From Hymenobacter lapidarius (lineage in GTDB: Bacteria; Bacteroidota; Bacteroidia; Cytophagales; Hymenobacteraceae), in the NCBI RefSeq assembly GCF_001816145.1, contig NZ_MDZB01000066.1, positions 1 to 64,000 on the forward strand: a DNA stretch of 64,000 bases, in the 5' to 3' direction. Within the stretch, counting starts at the first letter, position 1; every line of letters begins with the position of its first letter. Made by a program: the position numbers and the translations under genes. Positions 35,547-44,658 of this stretch are shown here, one piece after another. A model generated the notes under the pieces. It was given only the letters and a program-made list of their open reading frames with translations, had not been told where the DNA came from and made no database searches.

Positions 35547-35787
35547 GACAACGTAACTAAAATGAGAGTGGTGAGAAAAGTAATGAGGGAACGAATGTGT
35601 GCTCAATATGCCCCTTATGGGTGCTAATTGAAGTAAATGTAGACAAAAGACAGCTAAAAAAATAATTTTCACCGGTACTGTTCGGCTAATTTTCAACTTC
35701 TTTACACGCCAAGTGCAACTCTAATCCCATGGGTTGTTGCCCCGTTGGTTGTTATTTTCGCCGGACCTCCCAATACAAATCGTACTT

Positions 35788-36636
35788 ATGATTCTAATTG
35801 CCGACGGCGGCTCCACGAAGTGCAGCTGGTGCCAACTCGACGATGCCCACAACCGGGTATACTTTAATACCGAAGGGTATAACCCCGATTTCATTGACAC
35901 GGCCGGCATCGTGGCTTCCTTGGGCCAGAACTTGCCGGAAACCCTGCCACGGGACCAGGTGCGCGAAGTGCATTTTTACGGCGCGGGGGTATCATCGCCC
36001 CAAAAAGCCGAGGTGATTGCCGCCGCCCTGCGCCAGCTGTTTCCCAACGCGACAGTTACCGTAACCGAAGATTTGCTGGCCGCGGCGCGGGCGCTGCTGG
36101 GCCGCAAGCCCGGCTTCGCATCCATTCTGGGCACGGGTACGAACTCCTGCCTGTACGACGGCGAAAAAATCACCTATAACGTGGACTCGCTGGGGTATTT
36201 CTTGGGCGACGAGGGCTCGGGCTCTTACTTTGGCAAGCGCCTGCTGCGCGACTACCTGCGCGACCTGCTGCCCGACGGGCTCCAGGAGGCCTTCCGCGAG
36301 ACTTACGACCTGGGCAGCCGCAACAGCATCCTGGACCGGCTCTACAACCAGCCCCTGCCCAACCGCTACCTGGCCAGCTTCGCCAAGTTTGCCTACGACC
36401 ACAACAACGTGAGCTACTGCCGCGACATCGTGCTCGAAGGCTTCGAAACGTTTTTCAGCAACCTGGTGGTGCACTATCCCGGCTACCAGGATTACTCGTT
36501 CAACTGCATCGGCTCGGTAGGCTACAACTTCCGCGACGTGCTCACGCAGGTGGCCCGCCGCCACGGCATGGAAGTGGGCAAGATTATCCGCTCGCCCATC
36601 GACGACCTGGTGACTTACCACGAATCGGACCGTTAA
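35788..36636 (+). CDS. BadF/BadG/BcrA-type ATPase, N-acetylglucosamine kinase-like
   Basis: 282 residues of the actin-like ATPase fold: phosphate-1 loop MILIADGGSTKCSW, LGRKPGFASILGTGTNSCLY (phosphate-2), SLGYFLGDEGSGSYFGKRLL (hallmark of GlcNAc kinases in this family) and CIGSVGYNFRDVL. It probably phosphorylates an amino sugar in the cytoplasm, for use or for cell-wall recycling. The ATG at 35788 is preferred to an upstream in-frame one, as the family begins with M-x-x-x-A-D-G-G-x-T/S-K. It stands alone, convergent with the amylase gene. Confidence 0.88.
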   Translation: MILIADGGSTKCSWCQLDDAHNRVYFNTEGYNPDFIDTAGIVASLGQNLPETLPRDQVREVHFYGAGVSSPQKAEVIAAALRQLFPNATVTVTEDLLAAARALLGRKPGFASILGTGTNSCLYDGEKITYNVDSLGYFLGDEGSGSYFGKRLLRDYLRDLLPDGLQEAFRETYDLGSRNSILDRLYNQPLPNRYLASFAKFAYDHNNVSYCRDIVLEGFETFFSNLVVHYPGYQDYSFNCIGSVGYNFRDVLTQVARRHGMEVGKIIRSPIDDLVTYHESDR

Positions 36637-36717
36637 GCGTTAACTACTTGTTGGCTGAGTAATTACTCATCAAATCAATTACGTACCCCGCCAATAACCG
36701 AGAGCAGACACTCCGCC

Positions 36718-36774
36718 AAGGGGCCATAAAAAAAACCCGCCTGAATGACCAGGCGGGTTTTTTTATGGCCCCTT
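36718..36774. terminator. Bidirectional terminator between convergent genes
   Basis: AAGGGGCCATAAAAAAAACC CGCCTG, a 6-nt loop, then CAGGCGGGTTTTTTTATGGC CCCTT: a near-perfect 26-bp stem with A/T runs on either side of the GC core. It serves the kinase gene on plus and the amylase gene on minus. Confidence 0.9.
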
Positions 36775-36789
36775 GCGGGTATGAATGCC

Positions 36790-39594
36790 TTATTCCACTA
36801 CCAGGCGAAGTACTTGCTGGCGGTTTTCGGCGCGTAGCTCTACCAGGTACACTCCCGGCGCGAGCTGGCCCAGTGGCAGCTCGCGGCTGTGCGCCCCGGC
36901 CGCCTGGCGCACCACCGGCAAGGTGAGCACCGTTTGGCCGAGAACGTTGCGCACCAACAATTGCGCGGAGCCGCCCGTTGGCAATTGATACCGGAGGGTA
37001 GCGGTACCGCTGGCCGGGTTGGGAGCCGCGCTGAAGCGGAAGATATCCTGCTGCTGGCCACCGCGCGTGGCCAGCGTCACGCGGCGGATGCGCGTTTTGG
37101 TGTACACCGCGTAGTCGCCGGCGTTTAGGGTGAGCAGCGCGTTGGGGTCGCTCACCGTGATGCTGTCGCCGGTGAGGTAGTTGTACCACTTGCCGGTTTG
37201 CTGGAACCGGGGATTGACCTCGTCGCCAAAGATGCCGAAATTGCCCACAACCGTCACGTTGAGCGTGGGGCTGGTGAGTTGCATGACCTTGGACTGGCCG
37301 CCCAGCTGGTAGGTGAAGGTGGCGTTGTTGTAGCCGGGCAGCTTGCGCAGGGCAATGAGGTTGGCGTAGGTGTCGCGCAGGCGCGCCCGGTCGGCTTCCT
37401 GGGTATAATTCCACCGAATGGGCTTGGCTCCGGTCCGGCCGTTGAGGTTAATATCCACTTCGTAGCCCAGCTCGCCAAACTGCCATATCATCTTCGGGCC
37501 CGGAATGGGCAGGAAGAAAGCAGCGTTCATACCGGCCCGGGCCAGGGCCGTGGGCAGGTTACGCACGTTGTAGCCCATGGTGCTGTTGGCCAGGCCGGCG
37601 GTAAGCGCCTCGTACATCATGCGCGACTCGTCGTGGCTTTCCATATACGCAATCAGGTTGGGCTGCTGCCAGCCGCGGGCCACGTGGTAAGCCCCCGAGA
37701 AGTTGGCGTTGCCGGCGGAACCCTTAATGCCGTTGGCGTAGGCGCCGTGCATGTTGCCCCACAGCATCATGCCGGCGTTGGACAGCACGATTTCTTCGCT
37801 GTTTTCGGCAAAGTGCTCCAGGATAACATAAGTACCGGGTCGCGTGGTCTGCATGTGGGTGTTGTAGTCGTTCCAGATATTGATGCGCGACTGGTCGTAG
37901 CGTGCAAACGCGGCATCGTCGTTGCCCGAGTTCACCTGCGTAAAGCCCTTGCTCAGGTCGAAGCGGTAGCCGTCGACCCGGAATTCATTTACCCAGAAGT
38001 CCATTACCTTCTTGCTGAAAGCACGCGTAAAGGTGCTTTCGTGGTTCATGTCGTAGCCGACGTTGAACGGGTGGCGCGCCACGCGGTTGAACCACGGGTT
38101 GTCGTCCGTTGGTTCGCCGCCGTTGGCGTACAGCTGCACCATGGGGCTTTGGCCGAAGGAGTGGTTCAGCACCATGTCGATGACCACGGCCATGCCGCGG
38201 CGGTGGGCTTCGTCAACGAAGGCCTTGAACGCATCCTTGGTGCCGTAGTACTTGTCCACGGCAAAGTAGAAGCTCGGGTTGTAGCCCCAGCTGTCGTTGC
38301 CCTCAAACTCGTTCACCGGCATCAGCTCAATGCAGTTCACCCCCAGGCGGGAGAGGTAAGAGAGCGTGTCGCGCAGGGTTTGAAAGTCGTGGCGGGCAAT
38401 AAAATCGCGCAGGTGCAGCTCATAAATTACGAGGTCGGCCTTGGCGGGGCGTGCGAAGTTGGTGGTCTGCCACTGGTAAGCTGCCTGGTTGGTTTGGAAC
38501 GTGGACATGATGCCCGTGGTCTGGCCCGCCGGGTAGGGCTTCAGGTTGGGGTACGTGACGGCGGGGATAAACCGGTCGTTGTTGGGGTCCAGTACTTTTT
38601 CCGTGAAAGGGTCGGCCACGCGGATGGTGCCGTCAACCAGGTACTGATAGGCGTATTCCTGGCCGGGCGTGAGGCCGTCAAGCCGCACCCACCACATGTT
38701 GCCATCGGGGGTTTTGTTCATAAAGCCCGAAGCCACGGCCTGGAAATTATTAAACTCGCCCACAACGTATGCAAACTGCTTGTTGGGCGCCGTGAGGGCC
38801 AGAATAACCGAAGTGCCACCGGGCAGGTAGGTAATGCCTTCCTTGGCGCCGGCGGGCAGGGCCGCGACCGTCACGGTGGGCCGCACCACCAGAATAACCG
38901 AGTCGGACACGGCCGTGGCGCCGGTGCCAGCGGTCAGCTTCAGCACGTTGCGGCCGGCCTGGGTGGGCGTGGCGCTGCCGCTGATGGTGGTGGCGTTGGC
39001 GGCCTGCGCAATCTGGGTACCGTTCAGGGTCAGAACTAGGTTGGCGGCCTGCGCGCTTTCGCCCGTCACGGCCAGCGCAACGCCGGAAGCCACGAACTGC
39101 GGATTGGCCGAGCGGGCGGGACTGGTGATGCGCACCGCCACGCCCCCTTGGTAAACGTCGACAAAGATGTCGCCGCCATCGCTGGCCCGGCCTACTGTCG
39201 AACCGTTGGCATTTTTGAAAATCATGCCCAGCCGCAGAATGGTTTCATTGGCCGGCACCGGGTAAAAGGTGCGGGGCGTGAACGTGATGCGGTAAAGGTT
39301 GGGATTGGCCGCGTCGCGGGTCATCAGGGCAGCGGGGTCGGCTTGGCCAAAGCTGGGGCTCTTCACGTTGCGCCAGGTGGTGTTATTGGGGCTGAGGTTG
39401 GTGACGGTGCCGGTCCAGATGTAGACCGGGCCCGTGAAGTCCTTAAGGGCGACGTTGCCCTGGCTGGCGTCGAAGGTGATGGTAACGGGCGTGTTTTCGG
39501 TAAAGAAAACGGGCTGGGTGGTCACAACCTGCGCCTGGGCGGTCAGGGCCAGCAGGGTGAGCAGCAAGCTGGTAATTCGGGTAAATATCTTCAT
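36790..39594 (-). CDS. Secreted alpha-amylase family glycosyl hydrolase (GH13) with T9SS sorting domain
   Basis: 934 residues. A signal peptide (MKIFTRITSLLLTLLALTAQAQ) is followed by N-terminal beta-sandwich domains (about 22-160 and 160-260), an E-set domain (NKQFAYVVGEFNNFQAV) and a GH13 barrel with region I VVIDMVLNHSF, region II VDGYRFDLSKGF (nucleophile Asp), region III YVILEHFAENSEE (acid Glu) and region IV YMESHDESRMM. The C-terminus is a T9SS domain (FSAAPNPASGTATLRYQLP, VLGQTVLTLPVV, GVYLVELRAENRQQVLRLVV). It should degrade alpha-glucans at the surface and feed the nearby SusCD system. ATG at 39594; the upstream frame has no signal. Confidence 0.95.
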   Translation of the reverse strand: MKIFTRITSLLLTLLALTAQAQVVTTQPVFFTENTPVTITFDASQGNVALKDFTGPVYIWTGTVTNLSPNNTTWRNVKSPSFGQADPAALMTRDAANPNLYRITFTPRTFYPVPANETILRLGMIFKNANGSTVGRASDGGDIFVDVYQGGVAVRITSPARSANPQFVASGVALAVTGESAQAANLVLTLNGTQIAQAANATTISGSATPTQAGRNVLKLTAGTGATAVSDSVILVVRPTVTVAALPAGAKEGITYLPGGTSVILALTAPNKQFAYVVGEFNNFQAVASGFMNKTPDGNMWWVRLDGLTPGQEYAYQYLVDGTIRVADPFTEKVLDPNNDRFIPAVTYPNLKPYPAGQTTGIMSTFQTNQAAYQWQTTNFARPAKADLVIYELHLRDFIARHDFQTLRDTLSYLSRLGVNCIELMPVNEFEGNDSWGYNPSFYFAVDKYYGTKDAFKAFVDEAHRRGMAVVIDMVLNHSFGQSPMVQLYANGGEPTDDNPWFNRVARHPFNVGYDMNHESTFTRAFSKKVMDFWVNEFRVDGYRFDLSKGFTQVNSGNDDAAFARYDQSRINIWNDYNTHMQTTRPGTYVILEHFAENSEEIVLSNAGMMLWGNMHGAYANGIKGSAGNANFSGAYHVARGWQQPNLIAYMESHDESRMMYEALTAGLANSTMGYNVRNLPTALARAGMNAAFFLPIPGPKMIWQFGELGYEVDINLNGRTGAKPIRWNYTQEADRARLRDTYANLIALRKLPGYNNATFTYQLGGQSKVMQLTSPTLNVTVVGNFGIFGDEVNPRFQQTGKWYNYLTGDSITVSDPNALLTLNAGDYAVYTKTRIRRVTLATRGGQQQDIFRFSAAPNPASGTATLRYQLPTGGSAQLLVRNVLGQTVLTLPVVRQAAGAHSRELPLGQLAPGVYLVELRAENRQQVLRLVVE

Positions 39595-39727
39595 TGGGAA
39601 TATTTGGTGGAATGGAAGAAGCAATGACAACGACCAGCGCACAGCGGATGCGCAAACGATAGCGCAAGATAAGCAAACCTGCTGAGTAGAAAATTGGCCG
39701 CCTACCTTTACCGCAATCCTTGCCCGC

Positions 39728-40693
39728 ATGAAGTTAGTTCCCTGCCTCTTTGTTCCCATGCGGCGCTGGTGCCTGGCGGGGCTGGCGGCGGGCTTGAGCT
39801 TGCTGGGCCGGCCCGCCGCTACGGCCCAACCCCTCCGCCCGGATAGTATCAGCACCTTTCGGCCCGCTCCTGTCGATTCGGCCCGCTTGCGCAGCCAGCG
39901 CCTGCGCTGGCTGGTGGGTGGCTCGGCCGTTGGCTACGGCGTGCTTTATACCGGCCTCACTACCTCCTGGTACACCGGCGAGCGAGCGCCGTTGCGCTGG
40001 TTCAATGACCTATCGGAATGGAAGCAACTCGACAAGGCCGGCCACTTCTGGGGCTCGTTCCAGATAAGCCGCGGCGCGGTGGATATGCTCCGGTGGACGG
40101 GCCTGAGCCAGAAAGAATCCATTTGGTACGGCTCTTTCGTGGGGTTTGCCATCCAGAGTCCGCTGGAGCTGCTCGACGGGCGGGACCCGGCCTACGGCGC
40201 TTCGGCTACCGACCTGGCGGCCAATTTCCTGGGCTCCTCGGCGCTGTTGGCCCAGCAGCTGGCGTGGCACGACATCCGCATCATGCCCAAATGGTCGTTT
40301 CACCTCACCCGCTACGCTGCGCAGCGCCCCAACGTGCTGGGCAGCAACGTGCCCGAGCGCTGGCTCAAGGACTACAACGGCCAAACCTACTGGCTCTGCA
40401 CCGACGTGGGGGCTTTCCTGCGGTCCGGCAACCGCTGGCCGCGCTGGCTGCAGCCCGCGGTGGGCTACGGCGGCCAGGACCTGGTGTACAACGACGCCGC
40501 GGCCAACGCGGCAGCAGGCCTTCGCCCCTACCGCCAGTATTATCTGTCGCTTGACGTAGACCTGCGGCGCATTCCCACCCGCAGCCCGCTGCTGAAAAAA
40601 GTGTTCTACACGCTCAGCATTTTCCACCTGCCGGCTCCGGCCCTGGAGTACAACGGCCGCAACGGCTTCCGCTTCCACGGCCTCTACCTGTGA
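39728..40693 (+). CDS. DUF2279 family exported protein
   Basis: 321 residues. A signal-like N-terminus is followed by the DUF2279 (YfiM-like) block WKQLDKAGHFWGSFQISRG, SIWYGSFVGFAIQSPLELL, DGRDPAYGASATDLAANFLG and LLAQQLAWHDIRIMPKWSFH. The invariant Asp-Lys-x-x-H and the D...D pattern are present. Function of the family is unknown; it is thought to be envelope-located. A TACCTTTA -7-like box lies at 39702-39709. Two palindrome arms follow its stop codon. Confidence 0.85.
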   Translation: MKLVPCLFVPMRRWCLAGLAAGLSLLGRPAATAQPLRPDSISTFRPAPVDSARLRSQRLRWLVGGSAVGYGVLYTGLTTSWYTGERAPLRWFNDLSEWKQLDKAGHFWGSFQISRGAVDMLRWTGLSQKESIWYGSFVGFAIQSPLELLDGRDPAYGASATDLAANFLGSSALLAQQLAWHDIRIMPKWSFHLTRYAAQRPNVLGSNVPERWLKDYNGQTYWLCTDVGAFLRSGNRWPRWLQPAVGYGGQDLVYNDAAANAAAGLRPYRQYYLSLDVDLRRIPTRSPLLKKVFYTLSIFHLPAPALEYNGRNGFRFHGLYL

Positions 40694-40980
40694 CCACGGA
40701 TTAGCCCGGATTTTAGCGGATTTCACGGATTTCGTAGCTGACTTTTTTTAGCGGCAAACAACTACCTGATGGGCGGCTTGGTTGGATTTCTGGCAAAGCC
40801 AGGAGTCCGTGCACAACCTTTAAATAGCGACAAGGCATCTGGCGCCCCCTCAAAAACGTACTTTTGTAATCCCCGTTCTTACGGAAGGGGCAAAAGAGAG
40901 CAAAATGGGATACTTCCGGCGGGCCGACAATCGTCCACAAAATCCGTGAAATCCGTTCAAATCCGAAAAATCCGTGGTCT
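40692..40980. repeat. Long inverted repeat family E enclosing the promoter of the DUF2027-Smr gene
   Basis: The left arm 40692-40737 (GACCACGGATTAGCCCGGAT...) and right arm 40934-40980 (...AAAATCCGTGGTC) are complementary over about 45 bp with few mismatches, separated by about 195 bp. The arms are made of repeated CGGATTT words. The enclosed part carries a TACTTTTG -7 box at 40859-40866, and the right arm ends at the ATG of the next gene. A single arm of the same family occurs at 56888-56922. Confidence 0.75.
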
Positions 40981-42195
40981 ATGAATGTAGGAGATAGAGT
41001 CCGGTTGCTAACCGGCACCGAAGAAGGCATTGTTACGCGCCTGCTCGACAGCGAGTTGGTGGAAGTAGCCATCGACAATGATTTTACCATTCCCGTGCTG
41101 CGCCGCGAAGTGGTAGTGGTGGCCCAGGAAGAAGGCAACAACTTCAACCGCACGGCCATTGAGTACCGCGCCGGCCAGGTGCCGGGCAAAAGCGCCAACG
41201 CCAGCAAAAAAGACCGCAGCCAGCGCCCATCAGCACCCGCCGCAGCCAAAACCGTGCAGCCTTCGCTGCAGGAAGCCCTGGCTGCGGTGGCCTCCAATGG
41301 CGCCGGCGTGGCCAAAATGGGCGGCCCGGCTGCAGGCTCTCCCAAGCAGGCGGCGGCCGCCAAGGGCCTGTTTCTGGCGCTGGTGCACCAGTCGCCGGAG
41401 CTGCTGGGCGTCACGCTCATCAACAACACCGAGGCCGACGTGCTCTTTACCTACGGCGAGGAAACCAGCGCCCGCCCCTACCGTGCCCTGGCGGCCGACA
41501 AGCTTGGCCCCAAAGCCAGCACCAAGCCCCTCTCCTTCCTGCACATGAAGGATTTTGAAACGTGGCCAGCCGTTATTTTTCAGCTTCTGCCCACCCGCTT
41601 GAACGGCGACGCCGCTTACGAGCTGCTCACCAAGCGGCAGGCATTTAAAGCCAGCACGTTCTATTCGAGCAGCGGCCCCGCGCCCGTCATCGGCAAAGAC
41701 GCCTACCTGTTTCAACTCGATGAGCGCGCCGCGGCGGCCATCACGCCCGAGAAGCTAGTGCAGGAGGCCCCCGCGCCCGCGCCGGAGCCCGCCAAACCGG
41801 CCGGGGTCGACATTGCGGCCCTGAAAGCCCAGCTCAGCGGCGACGCTCCCGCCAAGCCGGCGGCCGTGGTAGCGGCGGCCACGCCCGCCCCGGCGGCGCC
41901 CGTAGTGGCCCCGCCCCACGAGTTCGACCTACACCTGGAAGCCCTGCGCCCCGACAACAAGGAGGAGATGAGCAACACGGCCATCCTGCGCATTCAGCTC
42001 GATGCGTTTGAAGACGCGCTAATCCGGGCGCTGGCTACCAACATGCACGAAATCGTGTTCATTCACGGCATGGGCAACGGCGTGCTGCGCAAGGAAATAC
42101 ACCGCCAGCTGAGCCGCAACAAGGATATTAAGTTCTTCGAGGACGCCCGCAAGGAAAAGTTCGGCTTCGGCGCCACGCTGGTCCGGCTGAAGTAG
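40981..42195 (+). CDS. DUF2027 and Smr domain protein
   Basis: 404 residues. The N-terminal DUF2027 part starts NVGDRVRLLTGTEEGIVTRL; a middle part (FLALVHQSPELLGVTLINNT, YRALAADKLG) is followed by an Ala/Pro-rich linker, about residues 260-320. The C-terminal Smr domain has LRPDNKEEM, LRIQLDAFEDAL, EIVFIHGMGNGVLRKEIH and FGATLVRL. Smr domains are nicking endonucleases related to MutS2; the HGxGxG motif is intact. The Bacteroidota DUF2027-Smr proteins lack a known role. Start codon directly abuts a palindrome arm. Confidence 0.88.
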   Translation: MNVGDRVRLLTGTEEGIVTRLLDSELVEVAIDNDFTIPVLRREVVVVAQEEGNNFNRTAIEYRAGQVPGKSANASKKDRSQRPSAPAAAKTVQPSLQEALAAVASNGAGVAKMGGPAAGSPKQAAAAKGLFLALVHQSPELLGVTLINNTEADVLFTYGEETSARPYRALAADKLGPKASTKPLSFLHMKDFETWPAVIFQLLPTRLNGDAAYELLTKRQAFKASTFYSSSGPAPVIGKDAYLFQLDERAAAAITPEKLVQEAPAPAPEPAKPAGVDIAALKAQLSGDAPAKPAAVVAAATPAPAAPVVAPPHEFDLHLEALRPDNKEEMSNTAILRIQLDAFEDALIRALATNMHEIVFIHGMGNGVLRKEIHRQLSRNKDIKFFEDARKEKFGFGATLVRLK

Positions 42196-42238
42196 ATTTT
42201 TCCCAGTAGACGATTTAACAGAACGTCATACTGAATGA

Positions 42239-42337
42239 ACGTCATGCTGAGCGCAGCCGAAGCATCTCTACCGCAGCACTAATTTTAGCAGTTAGTGTTG
42301 GCACGCGAGATGCTTGCTCGCTCAGCATGACGTTCTC
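42239..42337. repeat. Palindromic repeat family A upstream of the M1 peptidase gene
   Basis: AACGTCATGCTGAGCGCAGC ... and ... GCTCGCTCAGCATGACGTTC. The right arm has lost a few bases (GATGCTTGCTCGCTC), so the stem is less perfect. A short extra piece, GAACGTCATACTGAATGAAC, sits immediately upstream at 42221-42240 and looks like the stub of another copy. Confidence 0.8.
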
Positions 42338-42376
42338 TTATTTGCTCCATAATATCCTCTCGCCTCTTCCTTTCTC

Positions 42377-44242
42377 ATGCGCCACCTATTCCTATTCGCT
42401 TGCCTTCTTTCCACCCTGCCGGCCCTGGCGCAGCAGCCGCTGCCCGTGCCGCGCAACCTGCAAGCCACCTTCGCCAAAGGCACCCGCGCCGAGAGCGGTC
42501 TGCCCGGCCCCAACTACTGGCAGAACACGGCCGACTACGACCTGAACGTGACGTTCGACCCCACCACGCGGCGCATGGCGGGCACGGTGGCCATCAACTA
42601 CCAAAACAACAGCCCCGATTCGCTGCGCCAGCTCTGGTTTAAGCTCTACCCCAACCTGTATAAAAGGGGCGCCCCCCGCGCCCGCGCCATTTCCCCGGAA
42701 GACATCGGCGAGGGCGTGACTATTTCGGCCCTTACCATCAACGGGGAGGTGTTCGACGTGAAGAAGCTCGCCATTGAGGCCACCAACCTGACGGTTCCGC
42801 TGCGCCGCGCCATCGGCGTGCGCCAGGCGGCCACGGTGCGCGTCACCTACTCGTACGTGCTCAACAAAGGCTCGCACCAGCGCACCGGCGAGGTAGAGCC
42901 GGGCGCCGCATTCCTGGCCTATTTCTTTCCCCGCATCGCCGTGTACGACGACATCGACGGCTGGAACAAGCAGCCCTACACCGGCGACCAGGAGTTTTAC
43001 AACGACTTCTGTAATTTCCGAGCCGCCATCACGGTGCCCAAAAACTTCGTGGTGTGGGCCACCGGCGACCTTAAAAACGCCGACCAAGTGCTCACCAAAA
43101 AGTACGCCCAGCGCCTGCAGGACGCCGAGAGCAAGGACGCCGTAGCTTTTGTTATCAATACCGAGGACGCCAAACGGCGCGATATCACTGCGCCCAATGC
43201 GCAGAACACCTGGCGCTTTGAGGCCCGGAACGTGACGGACTTCGCCTTCGCCACCGCCGACCATTACGTGTGGCAAAGCACCAGCCTGGTGGTGGACCCC
43301 GCTACCAAGCGCCGCACCCGCGTGGATGCCGTGTACAACCCCAAGCACAAGGATTTTGAGGAAGTCATCGACTTCAGCCGCAAAACGGTGGAGGCCATGA
43401 GCTACACCTTCCCGAAGTGGCCCTTCCCCTACGCGCACGAAACCGTGTTCGACGGCCTCGACCAGATGGAGTACCCGATGATGGTGAACGACAACCCCAC
43501 CGAGACGCGCAAAGACGCCATTGAATTGACCGACCACGAAATCTTCCACACGATGTTCCCTTTCTACATGGGCATCAACGAAACCAAGTACGGCTGGATG
43601 GACGAGGGCTGGGCCACCATCGGCGAGTGGCTGATTTCGCCGATAATTGACCCCAAAATAGTGGACGACTACGGCGTGGCCCGCTACGGCACCCACGCCG
43701 CCACCGAAAACGATGCGCCCATCGTCACGCTCAGCACCCAGCAAAGCGGCGTGCCCTTCTTCCTCAACTCCTACCCCAAGCCCGGCATGGGCTATCTGTA
43801 CGTAAAGGATTTATTGGGCGATGAGCTGTTTACCAAGGCCCTGCACACCTACATCCGCAACTGGAACGGCAAGCACCCCATGCCCTACGACTTCTTCAAC
43901 AGCATGAACGCCGGGGCCGGCCGCAACCTCAACTGGTTCTGGCAGCGCTGGTTCTTCGACGACGGCTACCCCGACCTGGCCATCGCCAGCGTCACCAAAA
44001 CCGCCCCCGGCTACGACATCCTTGTGCAAGCCAAAGGCAGCAAGCCCGTCCCGGTGGACCTAACGGTAACCTTTGCCGACAACACCACCCAGCAGATTCA
44101 CCGTACCATCGGCGTCTGGGAGTCGGGCGCCACGTCCGTCACCGTACCCGTCGCCACCAAACAGCCGGTGACGCGCGTCACGCTGGGCAGTACGCTGGTT
44201 TCGGATAGTTTCCCGAAGGATAATGTGTGGGAGGGGAAGTAA
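42377..44242 (+). CDS. M1 family metallopeptidase
   Basis: 621 residues with a signal peptide (MRHLFLFACLLSTLPALAQQ). An N-terminal beta-sandwich domain is followed by the gluzincin catalytic domain: the substrate-recognition strand DGLDQMEYPMMVND (in place of GxMEN), the zinc site HEIFHTMFPFYMG with His387, Glu388 and His391, and the third ligand Glu410 in KYGWMDEGWATIGEW, exactly 18 residues after His391. It is probably an exported aminopeptidase. The small gene at 44249 follows its stop by 6 bp. Confidence 0.93.
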   Translation: MRHLFLFACLLSTLPALAQQPLPVPRNLQATFAKGTRAESGLPGPNYWQNTADYDLNVTFDPTTRRMAGTVAINYQNNSPDSLRQLWFKLYPNLYKRGAPRARAISPEDIGEGVTISALTINGEVFDVKKLAIEATNLTVPLRRAIGVRQAATVRVTYSYVLNKGSHQRTGEVEPGAAFLAYFFPRIAVYDDIDGWNKQPYTGDQEFYNDFCNFRAAITVPKNFVVWATGDLKNADQVLTKKYAQRLQDAESKDAVAFVINTEDAKRRDITAPNAQNTWRFEARNVTDFAFATADHYVWQSTSLVVDPATKRRTRVDAVYNPKHKDFEEVIDFSRKTVEAMSYTFPKWPFPYAHETVFDGLDQMEYPMMVNDNPTETRKDAIELTDHEIFHTMFPFYMGINETKYGWMDEGWATIGEWLISPIIDPKIVDDYGVARYGTHAATENDAPIVTLSTQQSGVPFFLNSYPKPGMGYLYVKDLLGDELFTKALHTYIRNWNGKHPMPYDFFNSMNAGAGRNLNWFWQRWFFDDGYPDLAIASVTKTAPGYDILVQAKGSKPVPVDLTVTFADNTTQQIHRTIGVWESGATSVTVPVATKQPVTRVTLGSTLVSDSFPKDNVWEGK

Positions 44243-44248
44243 AAGAAA

Positions 44249-44518
44249 ATGACGATTCAATTAGCGCGCCCACTTTTTCAAATTCTACAGGAGGAATTAG
44301 CTTGTGGCAATGAGATAGTTGAAGAGACGGCTTGGCCACCTAATTGTGTAGTGCTAACCATTCTGAGGCGAAAATTCCACAAGCAATATGTTCTTTCGGC
44401 AGGAACTGAGTTTCTCAAGATTGACGACTATCATTACTGGCACGCCGAGTTGAATTATGAAACTGCTGAGGGAAAACACTCACTTGTTTGCGGGTTTGAG
44501 TCTCCTTGTAGCAAGTGA
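44249..44518 (+). CDS. Small protein of unknown function
   Basis: 89 residues, 6 bp after the M1 peptidase stop. It begins MTIQLARPLFQILQEELACG and contains FLKIDDYHYWHAELNYETAEG. It is cytoplasmic by appearance, with no signal or membrane segment. Base use is clearly more AT-rich than the peptidase gene, yet it keeps coding character with no out-of-frame stops. I recognise no family. It could be a recently acquired gene, or an immunity-type or accessory protein; there is no support for any function. Confidence 0.5.
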   Translation: MTIQLARPLFQILQEELACGNEIVEETAWPPNCVVLTILRRKFHKQYVLSAGTEFLKIDDYHYWHAELNYETAEGKHSLVCGFESPCSK

Positions 44519-44535
44519 ATGCTTGTGCTGTAGAC

Positions 44536-44563
44536 ATACTTCGGCTCCGCTCAGCATGACGTT
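44536..44563 (+). repeat. Half copy of palindromic repeat family A
   Basis: ATACTTCGGCTCCGCTCAGC followed by ATGACGTT is a right-hand arm of family A without its partner. It sits directly upstream of the rnpB-like fragment. Confidence 0.65.
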
Positions 44564-44632
44564 GTACTTCGTTCTAATTCTAACTTTGCCCGCAGTGATG
44601 GCTCGCCCTACCGCGGTGCTTTCGAGCGGCGC
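44562..44632 (+). ncRNA. Partial copy of the rnpB promoter and 5' end
   Basis: From 44581, TAACTTTGCCCGCAGTGATG and the following bases through GCGGTGCTTTCGAGCGGC match 46474-46525 (promoter -7 box and first about 38 nt of RNase P RNA) with about half a dozen substitutions. The conserved core GAGGAAAGTCCGGGC and everything beyond are absent. The copy keeps a -7 box (TAACTTTG, 44581-44588) with a TTG at 44562 and is followed by a strong terminator at 44659-44704, so an RNA of about 115 nt could be made. It may equally be an inert duplication scar. Confidence 0.5.
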
Positions 44633-44658
44633 AAAACCCCTGTTTTACTGACATACCC

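Noticed and set aside
37198..39039. Plus-strand open frame of 613 codons opposite the amylase gene
   Set aside because: Antisense shadow of the GH13 gene, no recognisable motif.
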